Both the position numbers and the translations under genes were made by a program. Source: Anaerolineales bacterium (GTDB lineage Bacteria; Chloroflexota; Anaerolineae; 4572-78; J111). From it: DNA of 64,000 nt. Each line of letters begins with the position of its first letter. Position 1 is the first letter of the stretch. The stretch lies in the NCBI GenBank assembly GCA_020634855.1, contig JACKAU010000006.1, positions 186,001 to 250,000 of the forward strand, read 5' to 3'. Positions 1 to 9,170 of the stretch are shown here, in pieces. The notes below the pieces were generated by a model. It was not told the DNA's origin, searched no databases, and saw nothing but the letters and a program-made list of their open reading frames with translations.

Positions 1-256
1 TTGGCTGTATATCAACGAAAACCCCCTTTTGCTCCGGGGTGTCGTAAAATGGAAGCCAATTCGAATAGCTCGATTGGCTCACCACCCACTCGCCGTCCAG
101 TTCAATAAAAAGGTGATACCAGGGCACATGATCGGGTAGGATGGTGGCTACCACCGCATAGTTGGCTTGGTGCGCGTGCCACACAACCTGAGCGGTGGTA
201 TGCGCCAATTCATTTTTAACTGCGGTAAAATAAGAAGCTGCTTCAATAGGGATCAT
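1..256 (-). CDS. Hypothetical protein, 3' end cut by the window edge
   Basis: An open frame runs without a stop from an ATG at 256 to the left edge, giving 85 residues starting MIPIEAASYFTAVKNELAHT. The composition is protein-like, rich in Trp, Tyr and His, with a VPWYHLFIELDGEWVVSQ stretch that looks like a beta-rich soluble domain. There is no signal peptide or membrane segment. A GGTGAG sequence lies about 9 nt upstream of the ATG, and an in-frame stop just before it fixes the start. I do not recognise the family. The 157 bp between this gene and the next one at 414 hold nothing I can identify. Confidence 0.6.
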   Translation of the reverse strand, partial: MIPIEAASYFTAVKNELAHTTAQVVWHAHQANYAVVATILPDHVPWYHLFIELDGEWVVSQSSYSNWLPFYDTPEQKGVFVDIQP

Positions 257-413
257 TATCGTCGCTCACCATCGCCGCATTGTGATCTAAAAAGGCCATC
301 AACAAATAATGGCTCAACAGGATTTCGTGGGGTTGACCCCATAAAACGTAAAACATAATGCTTAAAAGGAAATTACGTTTTACGAAACGGTTTCAAATCG
401 GTTAAACAGCGTA

Positions 414-695
414 TCATCCCTGCTGTTCGGCTCGCCGCCTCCCCCAGGCCACAATCCCCGCGCTGACCACGTACCAGAACAGCATATCCAATACAAGCCA
501 CAGCCCGTTGAACTCGGAGCAGTTCTGTTCCGGCTTACATGGCCCCCAGGCGAGAAAAAATTGCAGTGGAAACCCAAAGGGGAAGGTATCCGAGAGCGTG
601 GCCATAACATACATCCGCCAGAGCAGGGAGGCGATAATGAATAAGACCAAAGCCAACGTGATCTTTAATATCGTGGGTTGCAGAATTTGTTTCAT
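414..695 (-). CDS. Small membrane protein, function unknown
   Basis: This encodes 93 residues with two clear hydrophobic segments, at about 9-26 and 66-86. They are separated by an extracytoplasmic-looking loop containing a Cys pair (GPCKPEQNC) that could form a disulfide. The C-terminus is basic (WGRRRAEQQG), which suggests a cytoplasmic tail by the positive-inside rule. It lies 47 bp downstream of the secreted protein gene at 743-1468 on the same strand, so the two may be co-transcribed. No family was recognised and the function is unknown. The ribosome-binding site is weak. Confidence 0.55.
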   Translation of the reverse strand: MKQILQPTILKITLALVLFIIASLLWRMYVMATLSDTFPFGFPLQFFLAWGPCKPEQNCSEFNGLWLVLDMLFWYVVSAGIVAWGRRRAEQQG

Positions 696-742
696 AAGCA
701 GTTATTTTCTTATCCTGCTTGAAAGGTAGACTGATGTTTATT

Positions 743-1468
743 TCAAGGGTGGTCGGAGCTTGACCCGTTTGGCTTACCATTTTTGCGTTGAATGATGGAG
801 TAAATTCTGGCGCCAGCCCCAAGTATTACCGCGAACGCGCTCAATATTTTCCACAACGATGGAGATGAAGCATTCGCCAGATCAGGCCGGGTAATTGGAA
901 ACGGCGTAGCGGTAATGGTCGGGGTTAAGGTCGGCGTGGCGTCACCCAGGCTGGACCCGCACCACCGCCACACCCCATCTTCATTAACCATCCACCACCG
1001 TTCGTCAACCTCATAGACGGCCATTAACCTCTGCCCTACTACCGGCAGGTTGCCGTAAACTCGTACCCAGGCCCGCGCCTCGTTTTGCCGGATAATTTCA
1101 AACGTTAACCCGGCAGCAAATACTTGAATTTGTGAGAGTAGGTCAGAACGTATTTTGGTTAGAGCCGGAAAGGCGGCAACCCAGCCTGAATTTTTCTTTA
1201 AATTCTCTTTCTCAGCCTGACAGGTAAGGTTTTGTAGCCGGTTATCATCCTGGGTATTCAAGGCTTCAAGCCATTGTTGCGCTCCGACCACCGGCGACAA
1301 ATTTGGGGCCGGAGTTTGTGTAGGAAGGGGGGGCAGGGTGGCAACCACCGTCACCGAGACGGCCGGGTTAGGGGCGGCTTGAGCCGGAATTTGAGGAATT
1401 TGATAAGCCGTCATCATCAAGCTTGCCAGCAAAAAAATCCATATAAGCGCCGTCTTTTTATGGGCCAT
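743..1468 (-). CDS. Secreted protein with NTF2/DUF4878-like domain, Thr/Pro linker and C-terminal membrane anchor
   Basis: This encodes 241 residues. An N-terminal signal segment (residues 7-30, ending PAQAA) is followed by a low-complexity Thr/Pro stretch. Next comes a ~120-residue domain (VVGAQQWLEALNTQDDNRLQ ... WWMVNEDGVWRWC) whose layout resembles NTF2/DUF4878-like lumazine-binding folds. A second linker (TPTLTPTITATPFP) and a C-terminal hydrophobic helix (about 205-220) with a basic tail follow. The likely location is the outer face of the cell membrane. AGGAAAAG immediately upstream of the ATG supports the start. The Thr/Pro linkers match those of the other secreted proteins in this window. 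No catalytic residues are recognisable. Confidence 0.6.
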   Translation of the reverse strand: MAHKKTALIWIFLLASLMMTAYQIPQIPAQAAPNPAVSVTVVATLPPLPTQTPAPNLSPVVGAQQWLEALNTQDDNRLQNLTCQAEKENLKKNSGWVAAFPALTKIRSDLLSQIQVFAAGLTFEIIRQNEARAWVRVYGNLPVVGQRLMAVYEVDERWWMVNEDGVWRWCGSSLGDATPTLTPTITATPFPITRPDLANASSPSLWKILSAFAVILGAGARIYSIIQRKNGKPNGSSSDHP

Positions 1469-1681
1469 TCTTTTCCTACTCGTATCCAGTGCGGCGTACC
1501 GCGCACTACAAAGGTAGAATTTTTAAATTAAGCAGGATGCGCATCTACTGCAATTCAGTCATGACGAAAGTCGCTTTATAAGCTTTTGCGGGAATGGGTT
1601 GCCCGCTTGTCTTATCCGTAATAGCTCGAACCGGACCGGCTGCCAGAAAGCCTGCTCGTAAATTTTTTCATCAATCCGTCA

Positions 1682-4600
1682 TCATTTCAAAATAAGCGGT
1701 AAATAGTTGGTGTAGGCGGAGGGTATCGCCGGAGGCGCCCCGACCGGACTGAGACACCAACTTTTCAGTTGACCGGCATCCGGGGCTTGACTATCAACCG
1801 CAGTCAGTCGCCAAGTACCGTTTAAGGCTTCGCCGTTGAACACGCTTAAGGGGCTGTTAGGACGGTAAGGTCCATCGGTTAGACCGCTTTCGCTGGTGCA
1901 GCTACTTTCGGCCGGTTTGGCGGCTCCATCGCTGAAGGTGGCGGCAATGTTATCTCCGGCGCAGCCAAATTCCTGACCGGGATAGCCGGGCCGGTCAATC
2001 ACGGTGACACTGCGGCCTGTCTCCACATGGGTCAAAGTAAAGCTCAAATCGCCCACCCAGGTATGGCTCACGTCGAGATAAACTTTCAGGCCGGTTGCCG
2101 GGGTGGTATTGGTTAGGGTAATGGTACTGGCAATTCCGGTAGGGTTGCCATCAGGAATGGACACATTAGGCGCGCGACACACGATAGCGACGGTGGCGAA
2201 ACTAAATATGCCGGAGGCTGGACCGCTGCCGCAGCTGTTCAACGGGATGACCCGCCAGTAGTAGATGGTATTGCTTTGCAGATTGACCGAAGGCGTATGA
2301 CTGGCGCCGCTGACCACAGCCGAGTAGACAATGGGCGCAAACCCGGCGTTGTTAGACAGCTCCAGCCGATAGCTGGTGGCCTGGGCAGCGGCGCTCCAAC
2401 TCAATAGCGGCTGGCTTGATTGGTTGATTGCCCCGTTAGCCGGGGTGAGCAGCGTGGTGGGGCCGGGTGTACCGGCTGCTACCGTCAATTGGGCCGCAGC
2501 AGAGGTTGAGGTTGCCGCGCTAGTGCCCTGAATGGTCATGTTGTAAACCCCACCGGCCACGCTGCCGGTATTGCCAATGGTGAGAATACTGCTGCCGGGA
2601 GCGCTGTTGACCGGATTGGGATTGAAGGAAGCCGTTGTGCCGGCCGGCTTACCGCTAACAGACAGGTTGACCGGGGGGGTGTAACTAGGCCCGATGGAAG
2701 CTGTAAAAACGGCCGGCTGCCCCCGGCAGATGTTGATCGAATTGGGGATAACTCGCAGGAATTGGCAGGAGGGCGGCCGGTCAAAGGCTTGTGACCCATC
2801 CTCAACGTTATCGCTGCTGCCCTGGCTGGCGCTGTAGCCTAAACCCCGTTTGGCAAAAGCTTCCCAGAGCAGGCACTGGTTAACGCCGCCGGTTAAAGCC
2901 TGGTCGGCGGCCAGGATAGCGTTGCGACCATCCACAAAGCCGGGACTGCACGGCTGCAATTTAATGCCATCCAGCACCAATTGCATAGCCAAGTTATTGC
3001 CGCCGCTGGTGGAAGCGCCGTAAAAATTGGTATTAAACCCCTCGCTTTCGACCAGTTTCCAGTACACCTCCCAGAGCATAGCGGCCCAAACAGCGCCCAC
3101 GTCGTGTTCGTCAGTCATGCCCTTGATGCTATTGTAAGTTTGAGGATTGACGTTCATATCAATGCTATAGGGAAAGGTGCGGATACCCACGCCGGTGGTC
3201 GGTTGCCCGAAAGCATAGGTACCCACCCCACGCCCCACCGGCCCACTGTCACCCGGCCTGGCGGTCAAAGCCAGGGCCAGCCAGTCGCTCCAGCCTTCGC
3301 CCATCTGTTCAGAGTTGAACAAACAGTTGGCGTTACTGGGGCCGCCGGTCAAGCGGGTCGAGATGCCGTGGCCGTATTCGTGAACGATGATGCCGGCGTC
3401 GAGGTCGCCGTCTACCTCCGGATTGGTCGTATTCCAGACGAACATTTGCATCCGGGGGTTGCCGCCGTCAGGGGGGGTGCCGAAGTTAGCGTTGTTGCGC
3501 TTGCCGACATCGGCGCCATCCTGAGCTTCGGCCAGCAGATAATCCTTCCCTTGACCGCCCCGGCCATAATTGTTTTGTTGAAAATTACCGGCGGCCTCGT
3601 TAAAGCCATACCGGTAGAAGACATCGTGAATGATGTTGTTCCAGTAGAATAAGTTGGTCACTACCGCCGGGCGGTAGGTGCTGGGCGGCTGGCTCAAGGT
3701 GATGGGAAAGGCAAAATCAAGCCCGGCCCCACCATTGGGGCTGGAGTTCAAGTCAACCGCATTATCATCATTGACATCCGTATAAGCGTGAACATTATTG
3801 CCCTGAGTTGTGGTAAACTCCGCTCCGCTAGCTCCGTTGGTATCGTGCCAGCCAAAGGGTGAGGCCGTGGCGTCGGCCGGCGTATTGACGATGGTGCGAC
3901 CGTCAGCCGGGGGGACCGGTGAGGTATGGTTCGGGCTTTCCGCCGGCATCGAGTAAACCTGGTAGCTGGAGCCATCATTGACCACAAGCTGGGGCAGGGT
4001 TAGCTCCGGCTGGGCGCGCCCGGCCTCAGCGGGCGAGGTGATCGCCGGCGGCTGGACAGCGCCAACAGGCGCCCAGGTATCGTGCGCAATCCAGTCATTT
4101 TGCTCCAGAACCTGACCGGTTTCGGCGTCGACCCGGACGTTCCACCAGTTATCATCGCTGCGTAGGTTAAGAACCAAATTCCAGACCAGGCGAGTTTCTT
4201 TGACGCCGGGCTGGTACATCAGTTTAACCGGGATGTCATCCTGGGAAATGCCGCCGTCATTAAAGATGACTTCCCGGCCTGGCCCGCCGATATTGCGCTG
4301 CGGGACCAGAGGCGTAGTCAGGGTTAGGTTCAGGTGTTGGGCCGCCCGGCCAACCGCATCTGCCGCCGAAATGGTCGGGGTGGTGGTATTCACCGAGCCT
4401 TGCAAATCAGAAACAAAGCGATTGCCCAGGTTCAGCACCTGGCCGGCGCTGGTGATATTAATATTAATGTCGCCGTTGAACACCTCGATGCCGTTGAGCC
4501 GCTGGCGAAGATAAAGGTGGGTAACGCCCATTTCCGGGCTGGTGTAGCGATCTTTGACGACGATATCGGCCAGGTCGGCCTCGGTTAGCCCCAATTCTTT

Positions 4601-4957
4601 GCGGTTCTGGCGGATATAGTCCAGGGCAATATCCAGCGGGTCGCCGGCGGCTGGGGCCGTTAGAAAGCCGGTGTAGGGTTGAGAACTGCTCAGGGGTAGA
4701 ATTCCGGCCGGGGGACCTGGCTGCGCCTGAGGCAAAGCCGGTTGAGCCGGCTGAAGCGAAGCCGCGGCGGCGGCTACAGACCCACCAGACCGGGGATTGG
4801 CCATAGCGAACCCAGGGAAGCTTACCTGGGCTAAAATTAGGCCAATCGGCAAGAGAGATAAACATGCTTTTTTTACAACGTTTATAGCCGGTGCTACACA
4901 GCCAGCCCCGCCTCGAACCTGCTTAAGCCTGTGGGATACCCGGATTATTTTGAACAT
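1682..4957 (-). CDS. Secreted M36 (fungalysin-type) zinc metalloprotease with P domain
   Basis: This encodes about 1091 residues from the preferred ATG at 4957, which has AGGGCAGGG just upstream; the open frame extends to 5032. The order is a long basic N-region with a signal segment (LLPIGLILAQVSFPGFAMA), an FTP/PepSY-like propeptide (about 100-300), and the M36 catalytic domain. The zinc site is HEYGH (His ~526 and 530) with the third ligand in EGWSDW (Glu ~554), which is the spacing expected for the family. Ig-like and fibronectin-like segments follow (about 690-940). A proprotein-convertase P domain comes next, and the last residues are NYLPLILK. The protein should be an exported, self-processed peptidase for protein scavenging. 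The first 30 residues make the signal peptide call less certain than the enzyme call. The 213-bp stretch between this gene and 1468 contains only a possible coding remnant. Confidence 0.9.
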   Translation of the reverse strand: MFKIIRVSHRLKQVRGGAGCVAPAINVVKKACLSLLPIGLILAQVSFPGFAMANPRSGGSVAAAAASLQPAQPALPQAQPGPPAGILPLSSSQPYTGFLTAPAAGDPLDIALDYIRQNRKELGLTEADLADIVVKDRYTSPEMGVTHLYLRQRLNGIEVFNGDININITSAGQVLNLGNRFVSDLQGSVNTTTPTISAADAVGRAAQHLNLTLTTPLVPQRNIGGPGREVIFNDGGISQDDIPVKLMYQPGVKETRLVWNLVLNLRSDDNWWNVRVDAETGQVLEQNDWIAHDTWAPVGAVQPPAITSPAEAGRAQPELTLPQLVVNDGSSYQVYSMPAESPNHTSPVPPADGRTIVNTPADATASPFGWHDTNGASGAEFTTTQGNNVHAYTDVNDDNAVDLNSSPNGGAGLDFAFPITLSQPPSTYRPAVVTNLFYWNNIIHDVFYRYGFNEAAGNFQQNNYGRGGQGKDYLLAEAQDGADVGKRNNANFGTPPDGGNPRMQMFVWNTTNPEVDGDLDAGIIVHEYGHGISTRLTGGPSNANCLFNSEQMGEGWSDWLALALTARPGDSGPVGRGVGTYAFGQPTTGVGIRTFPYSIDMNVNPQTYNSIKGMTDEHDVGAVWAAMLWEVYWKLVESEGFNTNFYGASTSGGNNLAMQLVLDGIKLQPCSPGFVDGRNAILAADQALTGGVNQCLLWEAFAKRGLGYSASQGSSDNVEDGSQAFDRPPSCQFLRVIPNSINICRGQPAVFTASIGPSYTPPVNLSVSGKPAGTTASFNPNPVNSAPGSSILTIGNTGSVAGGVYNMTIQGTSAATSTSAAAQLTVAAGTPGPTTLLTPANGAINQSSQPLLSWSAAAQATSYRLELSNNAGFAPIVYSAVVSGASHTPSVNLQSNTIYYWRVIPLNSCGSGPASGIFSFATVAIVCRAPNVSIPDGNPTGIASTITLTNTTPATGLKVYLDVSHTWVGDLSFTLTHVETGRSVTVIDRPGYPGQEFGCAGDNIAATFSDGAAKPAESSCTSESGLTDGPYRPNSPLSVFNGEALNGTWRLTAVDSQAPDAGQLKSWCLSPVGAPPAIPSAYTNYLPLILK

Positions 4958-5171
4958 GACCCTGCCCTTGTTGACCGAAATTTGATTGAATAATTCAATT
5001 TGAACGCATTTTAAACTACTATCGTTACCCAATCGTTACCAGCATATTTCACGCATTCTCAGGATCACGGGTCAGGTCAAATGCGGATTTCAGGCAGACC
5101 GATAAGCCGAGTGTTGTAGGGGTGAGAGGATTCGGTCATTCCTGGTCTGTAGCCAGCCGGCCTATCGCCAC

Positions 5172-5280
5172 CGAATGAATTCGGTCGCCGCTAAAGAAAA
5201 CCGGTTGAAACAGGTTACTGGGTTCCCCCTTAATGTGTTTTCAACGCGTTTCTTTTATCAGGCTGCGAAATCATTCGCAG
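5172..5280. repeat. Palindromic repeat family B, copy 1
   Basis: This ~109-bp element has imperfect terminal inverted repeats: CGAATGAATTCGG at the left against GCGAATGATTTCGC read from the right, then AAAGAAAACCGGTTGAAAC against AAAGAAACGCGTTGAAAAC. The second copy lies in the opposite orientation at 16613-16713 and matches over its whole length. It sits between the M36 gene and the methyltransferase gene. It has no coding capacity and is probably a MITE-like or REP-like unit. Confidence 0.7.
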
Positions 5281-5307
5281 ATATTAAAATACCTGGCGTG
5301 TGACACC

Positions 5308-5976
5308 TCATACCACCGCTTTTAGACAAGCGTAATTTTGAGCTGTCGTTGGATTTTCTAATTCCGGTTCGAGAAATACCAAACACTGCGCGTCTCGAAA
5401 GCCCGCGTCTCGCAGCAGTTCCAGATGGCGAGAGACCAAAAAACGTCCCGCCTCGTAATCGTGCGGCGTACCTTCGGGTTTGACAAAATCGCCATTCAAG
5501 AGGATGCCCCCCTTGGCCAGCAGGCGATGACAGGTCTGATAGACCTGCCCTGTATGCGCTTCACTGCCCAGATCGTGCAAAGCCCAAGTTGAAATAATGG
5601 CGCCGACAGGCCGGGAAATCTTTGCGCCCCAATCTTCGCCCATCAGGTCGGCCTGGGTGAACCTAAGGCGAGACCGATGAGCCGCCAGCCGCGCTGCCGC
5701 CAGTTCAAGCATGGGGGTTGAGAAATCAAGGCCCTCATACGTGATTTGGGGTATGTGCTGGAGCAGGCGTTCAGCCAGATAACCGGGACCAAGGCCTAAT
5801 TCAACAATATGGGAGGCAGGCAATGGCGTGTCCCTAATTTGCCGGATAATGGTATCAAATAATTGGAGACGTTCCGGGGTGGGCACAAAGCGATTGGCCC
5901 AATCAAGCGCACATTCATTATCGTGAAATTGATGTTGAACCCCAACGAATTTTTTCACGCTCCACTCCCTGATCAT
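5308..5976 (-). CDS. Class I SAM-dependent methyltransferase
   Basis: This encodes 222 residues with a Rossmann-type methyltransferase core. Motif I is VELGLGPGY (about 59-67), followed by the acidic strand-2 end YEGLDFS and an FTQADLMGEDW motif. The post-motif ALHDLGSEAHTGQVYQTCHRL and LLAKGGILLNGDF are typical of the fold. The substrate cannot be read from the sequence; small-molecule methylation is the usual role for proteins of this type. A GTG at 5958 with GGGAGTGGAGC upstream is an alternative start. The gene stands alone between a palindromic repeat and the DUF11 protein gene. Confidence 0.8.
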   Translation of the reverse strand: MIREWSVKKFVGVQHQFHDNECALDWANRFVPTPERLQLFDTIIRQIRDTPLPASHIVELGLGPGYLAERLLQHIPQITYEGLDFSTPMLELAAARLAAHRSRLRFTQADLMGEDWGAKISRPVGAIISTWALHDLGSEAHTGQVYQTCHRLLAKGGILLNGDFVKPEGTPHDYEAGRFLVSRHLELLRDAGFRDAQCLVFLEPELENPTTAQNYACLKAVV

Positions 5977-6124
5977 TAGTGGCCATACGATGGCTTTAAT
6001 CTCTATATCTGTATTTTTTTCGGGCTAACGTCGCCAATCAGCGGCTGCCTGAGTGGCTAACGCCATAAGGCGAGACACTACAGTCTGTAGCACCGGCTCC
6101 TTGTCGGGAAAGAACAGAATGTGC

Positions 6125-7045
6125 TCAGTTTCCTGGGCTGGACGTGACGTTGGAGACGCCAGGCAAGCTTCTGATGATAATGGGGAGAAAAATTGGTTTA
6201 CTCTCAAAAATTGAGACAGTAGCCGTTCTGGTGATCAGTTCATCCTTATCATTGATCGTTATGGAGTTAGTGACCGTATCTCCTGCGCTTAACGTGTCTG
6301 TTAGCACGGAATCAAAGGTGATCATTACCTGGCCGCCGGTGTTCAGCGTGCCTTCCCAAACCAGCTCATTGGCCGAAGTAAAGCTCAATGATCCCAATCC
6401 GCCTGTAGTAATTTCCGCAATGTTGCTGAATGAGACGATTTTAGCAGGTATGGTGTCCGTGAACACAATCCCAGCAGCTGGGGACGTCCCATCGTTACGA
6501 ACGATGATCTCAAACTGCACGCTCCCGCCCGGAAGCGCATGGGTGGGCGACACCGTTTTGGTTGACATCGATAAATCAACGTTGGTCATATATTGGTACG
6601 CGCTGACATCACAGTGTGAGCCGAAGGGGTGTGCCCCACCGCGCTGGTCGGCTGCAGGGCACACTGCTTCATCGCCTGCGTCGATTGCCGTGCTGTCCGC
6701 GGGCAGGGCTATCGTTTGGGGAGAGCCGCCATTGGACAGCGGGCCGAGGTTGATGGATGCGCTGGTGGTGGCCTGGTCGCAACGGTCATCGCTGTCGAGA
6801 TTGTAACGGTTGGCGGTGAATGTGCTGCCATCAGATCCACAATTGAGGCCGCCACTCATATTGTTGATGATAATGGCGTTGTAGAGGGTGACTACACCGT
6901 CCAATTGGCCATGGGGCGACACCTGAGCCTTGGGTGCCATGGGGTGGGCCAGTGCCACGCCAAGGGCCGAGCTGACCAGCAAGATTACGAGGCTAAGTCC
7001 GAGCCAGACCTTGAGCCACCGGGCGAATGTAATAGGGGAGTTCAT
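6125..7045 (-). CDS. Secreted DUF11 protein with the remnant of a choice-of-anchor Q beta-helix
   Basis: This encodes 306 residues. A signal peptide (about 12-34) is followed directly by what is normally the last turn and tail of a pectate-lyase-like choice-of-anchor Q domain (GYNL-type motif NRYNLDSDDRCDQ, then LGPLSNGGSPQTIALPADST, AIDAGDEAVCPAADQRG, and an SHCDVSAYQY ending). A DUF11 repeat follows (VDLSMSTKTVSPTHALPGG ... DTVTNSITI), then IFLPIIIR and a short tail. In relatives the beta-helix spans hundreds of residues before this tail, so an internal deletion is likely. It is probably a cell-surface protein. Its 3' end overlaps a 60-aa frame at 6025-6207 that I did not accept. Confidence 0.65.
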   Translation of the reverse strand: MNSPITFARWLKVWLGLSLVILLVSSALGVALAHPMAPKAQVSPHGQLDGVVTLYNAIIINNMSGGLNCGSDGSTFTANRYNLDSDDRCDQATTSASINLGPLSNGGSPQTIALPADSTAIDAGDEAVCPAADQRGGAHPFGSHCDVSAYQYMTNVDLSMSTKTVSPTHALPGGSVQFEIIVRNDGTSPAAGIVFTDTIPAKIVSFSNIAEITTGGLGSLSFTSANELVWEGTLNTGGQVMITFDSVLTDTLSAGDTVTNSITINDKDELITRTATVSIFESKPIFLPIIIRSLPGVSNVTSSPGN

Positions 7046-7107
7046 TTGATGTCCGTTGTCCTCTAAATATTTCTCTTCTTTTTGGGTTTACGATTGTGTG
7101 ACAGGCG

Positions 7108-7308
7108 GCCCAACGACTCACAAGTCCCCACGCGGCCTTCACAAACCAGAACGCTCAAGGTGCCAAAACCAACTCTAAAAACCGGGCGAGTCCGGGCCGT
7201 ATGTTGCAAATGCCTTGTTGGGCGGCAACGCCGGATTGAAGATACTACCGATTGCACAACCAACACCCTCAGTCATACGTTTTTACACAGTCTAATGCCT
7301 TGTTAGGC
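7108..7308 (-). other. Integron attC-like boxes downstream of the broken methyltransferase gene
   Basis: Read on the minus strand, GCCTAAC at 7308-7302 and GCCCAAC at 7223-7217 fit the RYYYAAC core. Both are followed by AAGGCA. GTTGGGC at 7114-7108 fits GTTRRRY. The inner pair (7223 to 7108) spans 116 bp, within the usual attC size range. A matching GTTGGGC lies at 8175-8169, just upstream of the methyltransferase start, so gene plus site has the outline of a gene cassette. The inner L boxes pair poorly and no integrase is in the window. The 311-bp gap at 7046-7356 holds no gene I can support. Confidence 0.35.
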
Positions 7309-7356
7309 GACTCATGCTGTGGCCTCCCATCCCTGCCAAGTGCATCCAACACACAA

Positions 7357-8129
7357 CTAAGGTTTTTGCCCCCACGCACAGAAGCTTATGTCACTGACAT
7401 ACACGCATGCCGGATCCTGGCTTTCAGCATCCAATCGAGCCACAAGGGAATTAACTTCTTCCTGGGTTGCAATGCCCGCAGAGATCACCCGGACCTGCAT
7501 TAACTTCAGAAGCGCAGCCAGCGGATATTGCGTACCCTGACCTTGAATCACCGCTTCAGCGCGAATGCGCTCGAATCTGAGTCCGGCTTTTATAAATGTG
7601 GTTGGCAATCCAAACCCCATCGCAGTATTAGCCCCTTCCGTTGTGAGCATCCTCCTAAGCCACTCCATCACCTGATCATGCGCCGCCATCGATGACGTCC
7701 GTCCCGGAACCATCGTCAAATCGCTCTCTTCAAACACAACCAATCCTCCAGGTCGTAACCATCTAGCCAGACGACGCAACACCTCCGCCGGATCCCGCAG
7801 ATACATCAACACCCTACGGCCAGCCAAGATATCAAACCCTTCTTGCTGAAGCCCTTCAAGTCTCGACAAATCTCCGGTTATGTCCGCAAATATGAACTGA
7901 ACATACTCGATTCCTCGTTCCCTGGTCATAATAGCCGCTAGCCTGCGCCGTCGCCAATGCATTTTGATTGCTGATCGATTGCTACGACAGCTCCGGACGA
8001 ACCGACTAACTCGGCTAGAACCTCAGTAACCTCCCCGCCACCACAACCAATCTCAATAACGTGCATTCCCCCAAGCTTGACGCCAGCATCAGAAAGGTAT
8101 CGCCGGGTCGTCGTATTGTCGCGTTTCAT
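7357..8129 (-). pseudogene. SAM-dependent methyltransferase, interrupted by frameshifts
   Basis: Two overlapping frames together form one methyltransferase. The 5' frame (7938-8129) holds motif I (VIEIGCGGGEVTEVL) and the acidic strand-2 residue (VVAIDQQ), then stops. The 3' frame (7357-7962) continues with EYVQFIFADITGD, FDILAGRRVLMYLRDP and LRPGGLVVFEE. Between them the third frame reads SNALATAQAS, the sequence expected next. Two indels are therefore needed, one at the AAAA run at about 7963-7966 and one within the following 40 bp. GGAGGATGA precedes the ATG. The gene lies between integron-attC-like boxes. Whether it is dead or mis-assembled cannot be decided here. Confidence 0.7.
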
Positions 8130-8458
8130 TCATCCTCCGTTTTCATCCAGTGTTGTCGTCACTGAGCCGCCCAACGCTGAGTATCTGGAAAAGAATTTGG
8201 ATATCTTTACACCAGCGTTTTCATTAGAAATGATTATCCATCAAACCTAATTCTTCCAACAGTTCAATAAGCCTATTATGACATAAACGGAAGCTAATAT
8301 CAATAGGGGCCAACGGCGCAAGTCGAAATCTGGAGGTGGGGGATCAGGAGTGGGGGATTGGGGGAGCAAGCGATTAGCCTGGCCTACCAGCGGAGTTGAT
8401 CCTGAGCCTGCCGCAGGGGCATCGAAATGGTATAAACGGCGAAAGTTACCCGTTACCA

Positions 8459-8876
8459 AATCACCGTGATTCCTTGGCCTGTACTAAAAAAGGGTCACGA
8501 ATCACCGTGATTCCTTAGCCTGTACTAAAAAAAAGGTCACGAATCACCGTGATTCCTTAGCCTGTACTAAAAAAGGGTCACGAATCACCGTGATTCCTTA
8601 GCCTGTACTAAAAAAGGGTCACGAATCACCGTGATTCCTTAGCCTGTACTAAAAAAGGGTCACGAATCACCGTGATTCCTTAGCCTGTACTAAAAAAGGG
8701 TCACGAATCACCGTGATTCCTTAGCCTGTACTAAAAAAGGGTCACGAATCACCGTGATTCCTTGGCCTGTACTAAAAAGGGTCACGAATCACCGTGATTC
8801 CTTAGCCTGTACTAAAAAGGGTCACGAATCACGGTGATTCCTTGGCCTATACTAAAAAAAGGGTCACGAATCACCG
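8459..8876. repeat. Tandem array of ten ~41-bp units
   Basis: Ten nearly identical 40-42-bp units follow head to tail, with an 8-bp partial eleventh. Each begins with AATCACCGTGATT, a palindrome with 6-bp arms, and contains CCTTRGCCTGTACTAAAAA and GGGTCACG. The A-run length varies (5-8) between units. CGTGA and TCACG in each unit could also pair. There are no variable spacers, so this is not CRISPR. Positions 8130-8458 before it contain only low-confidence repeat remnants. Confidence 0.9.
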
Positions 8877-8960
8877 GACGAGATCGGGCCGTAAGTGATC
8901 TGCTGGCGGCGGCACAGGGTAGCCATCTGGGCTTGACGACACGCTCGCCGCCATAGTTAA

Positions 8961-9087
8961 TTCCAGTTGCCACCCAGCAGACCTGACAGGTTTTGGAGAT
9001 ACGTTTCAGAGCAAAATTAGGGTAATTCGGACTATTTGGCCGCGTATAGGCTCGTTTGAAAACCTGTCAGGTCTTGTTCTCGGGAGG
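8961..9087 (+). mobile_element. MITE-like family A, copy 1 (right end missing)
   Basis: This copy matches the family at 16460-16601 and 19981-20121: a TTCCAGTTGCCACC end, AGACCTGACAGGTTTT, a ~60-bp middle, AAAACCTGTCAGGTCTTG, then divergence. The outer right terminal repeat (GGTGGCAACTTG) is absent, so the copy is truncated or diverged. It lies between the tandem array and the TPR protein gene. A small coding-like remnant precedes it at about 8880-8950. Confidence 0.75.
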
Positions 9088-9170
9088 GACGGCCAGCCCG
9101 CCATGACCATTAATGACAGCAATGGCTGTCTCGCCCCACAACACAAAAACAAGAGGCGTTAATGTCTACA

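Noticed and set aside
2981..3652. 223-aa plus-strand frame
   Set aside because: It is antisense to the M36 catalytic domain and has no independent evidence.
6025..6207. 60-aa minus-strand frame
   Set aside because: It overlaps the DUF11 protein 3' end in another frame and has no ribosome-binding site or family signature, though its last 35 residues look partly protein-like.
8247..8459. 70-aa minus-strand frame
   Set aside because: Its middle is a low-complexity Ser/Thr/Pro stretch typical of dispersed repeats; only the last 15 residues recur at 56525-56588, so it is listed as a repeat remnant.
8459..8876. CRISPR-like array
   Set aside because: Units are contiguous with no unique spacers and no cas genes are present.
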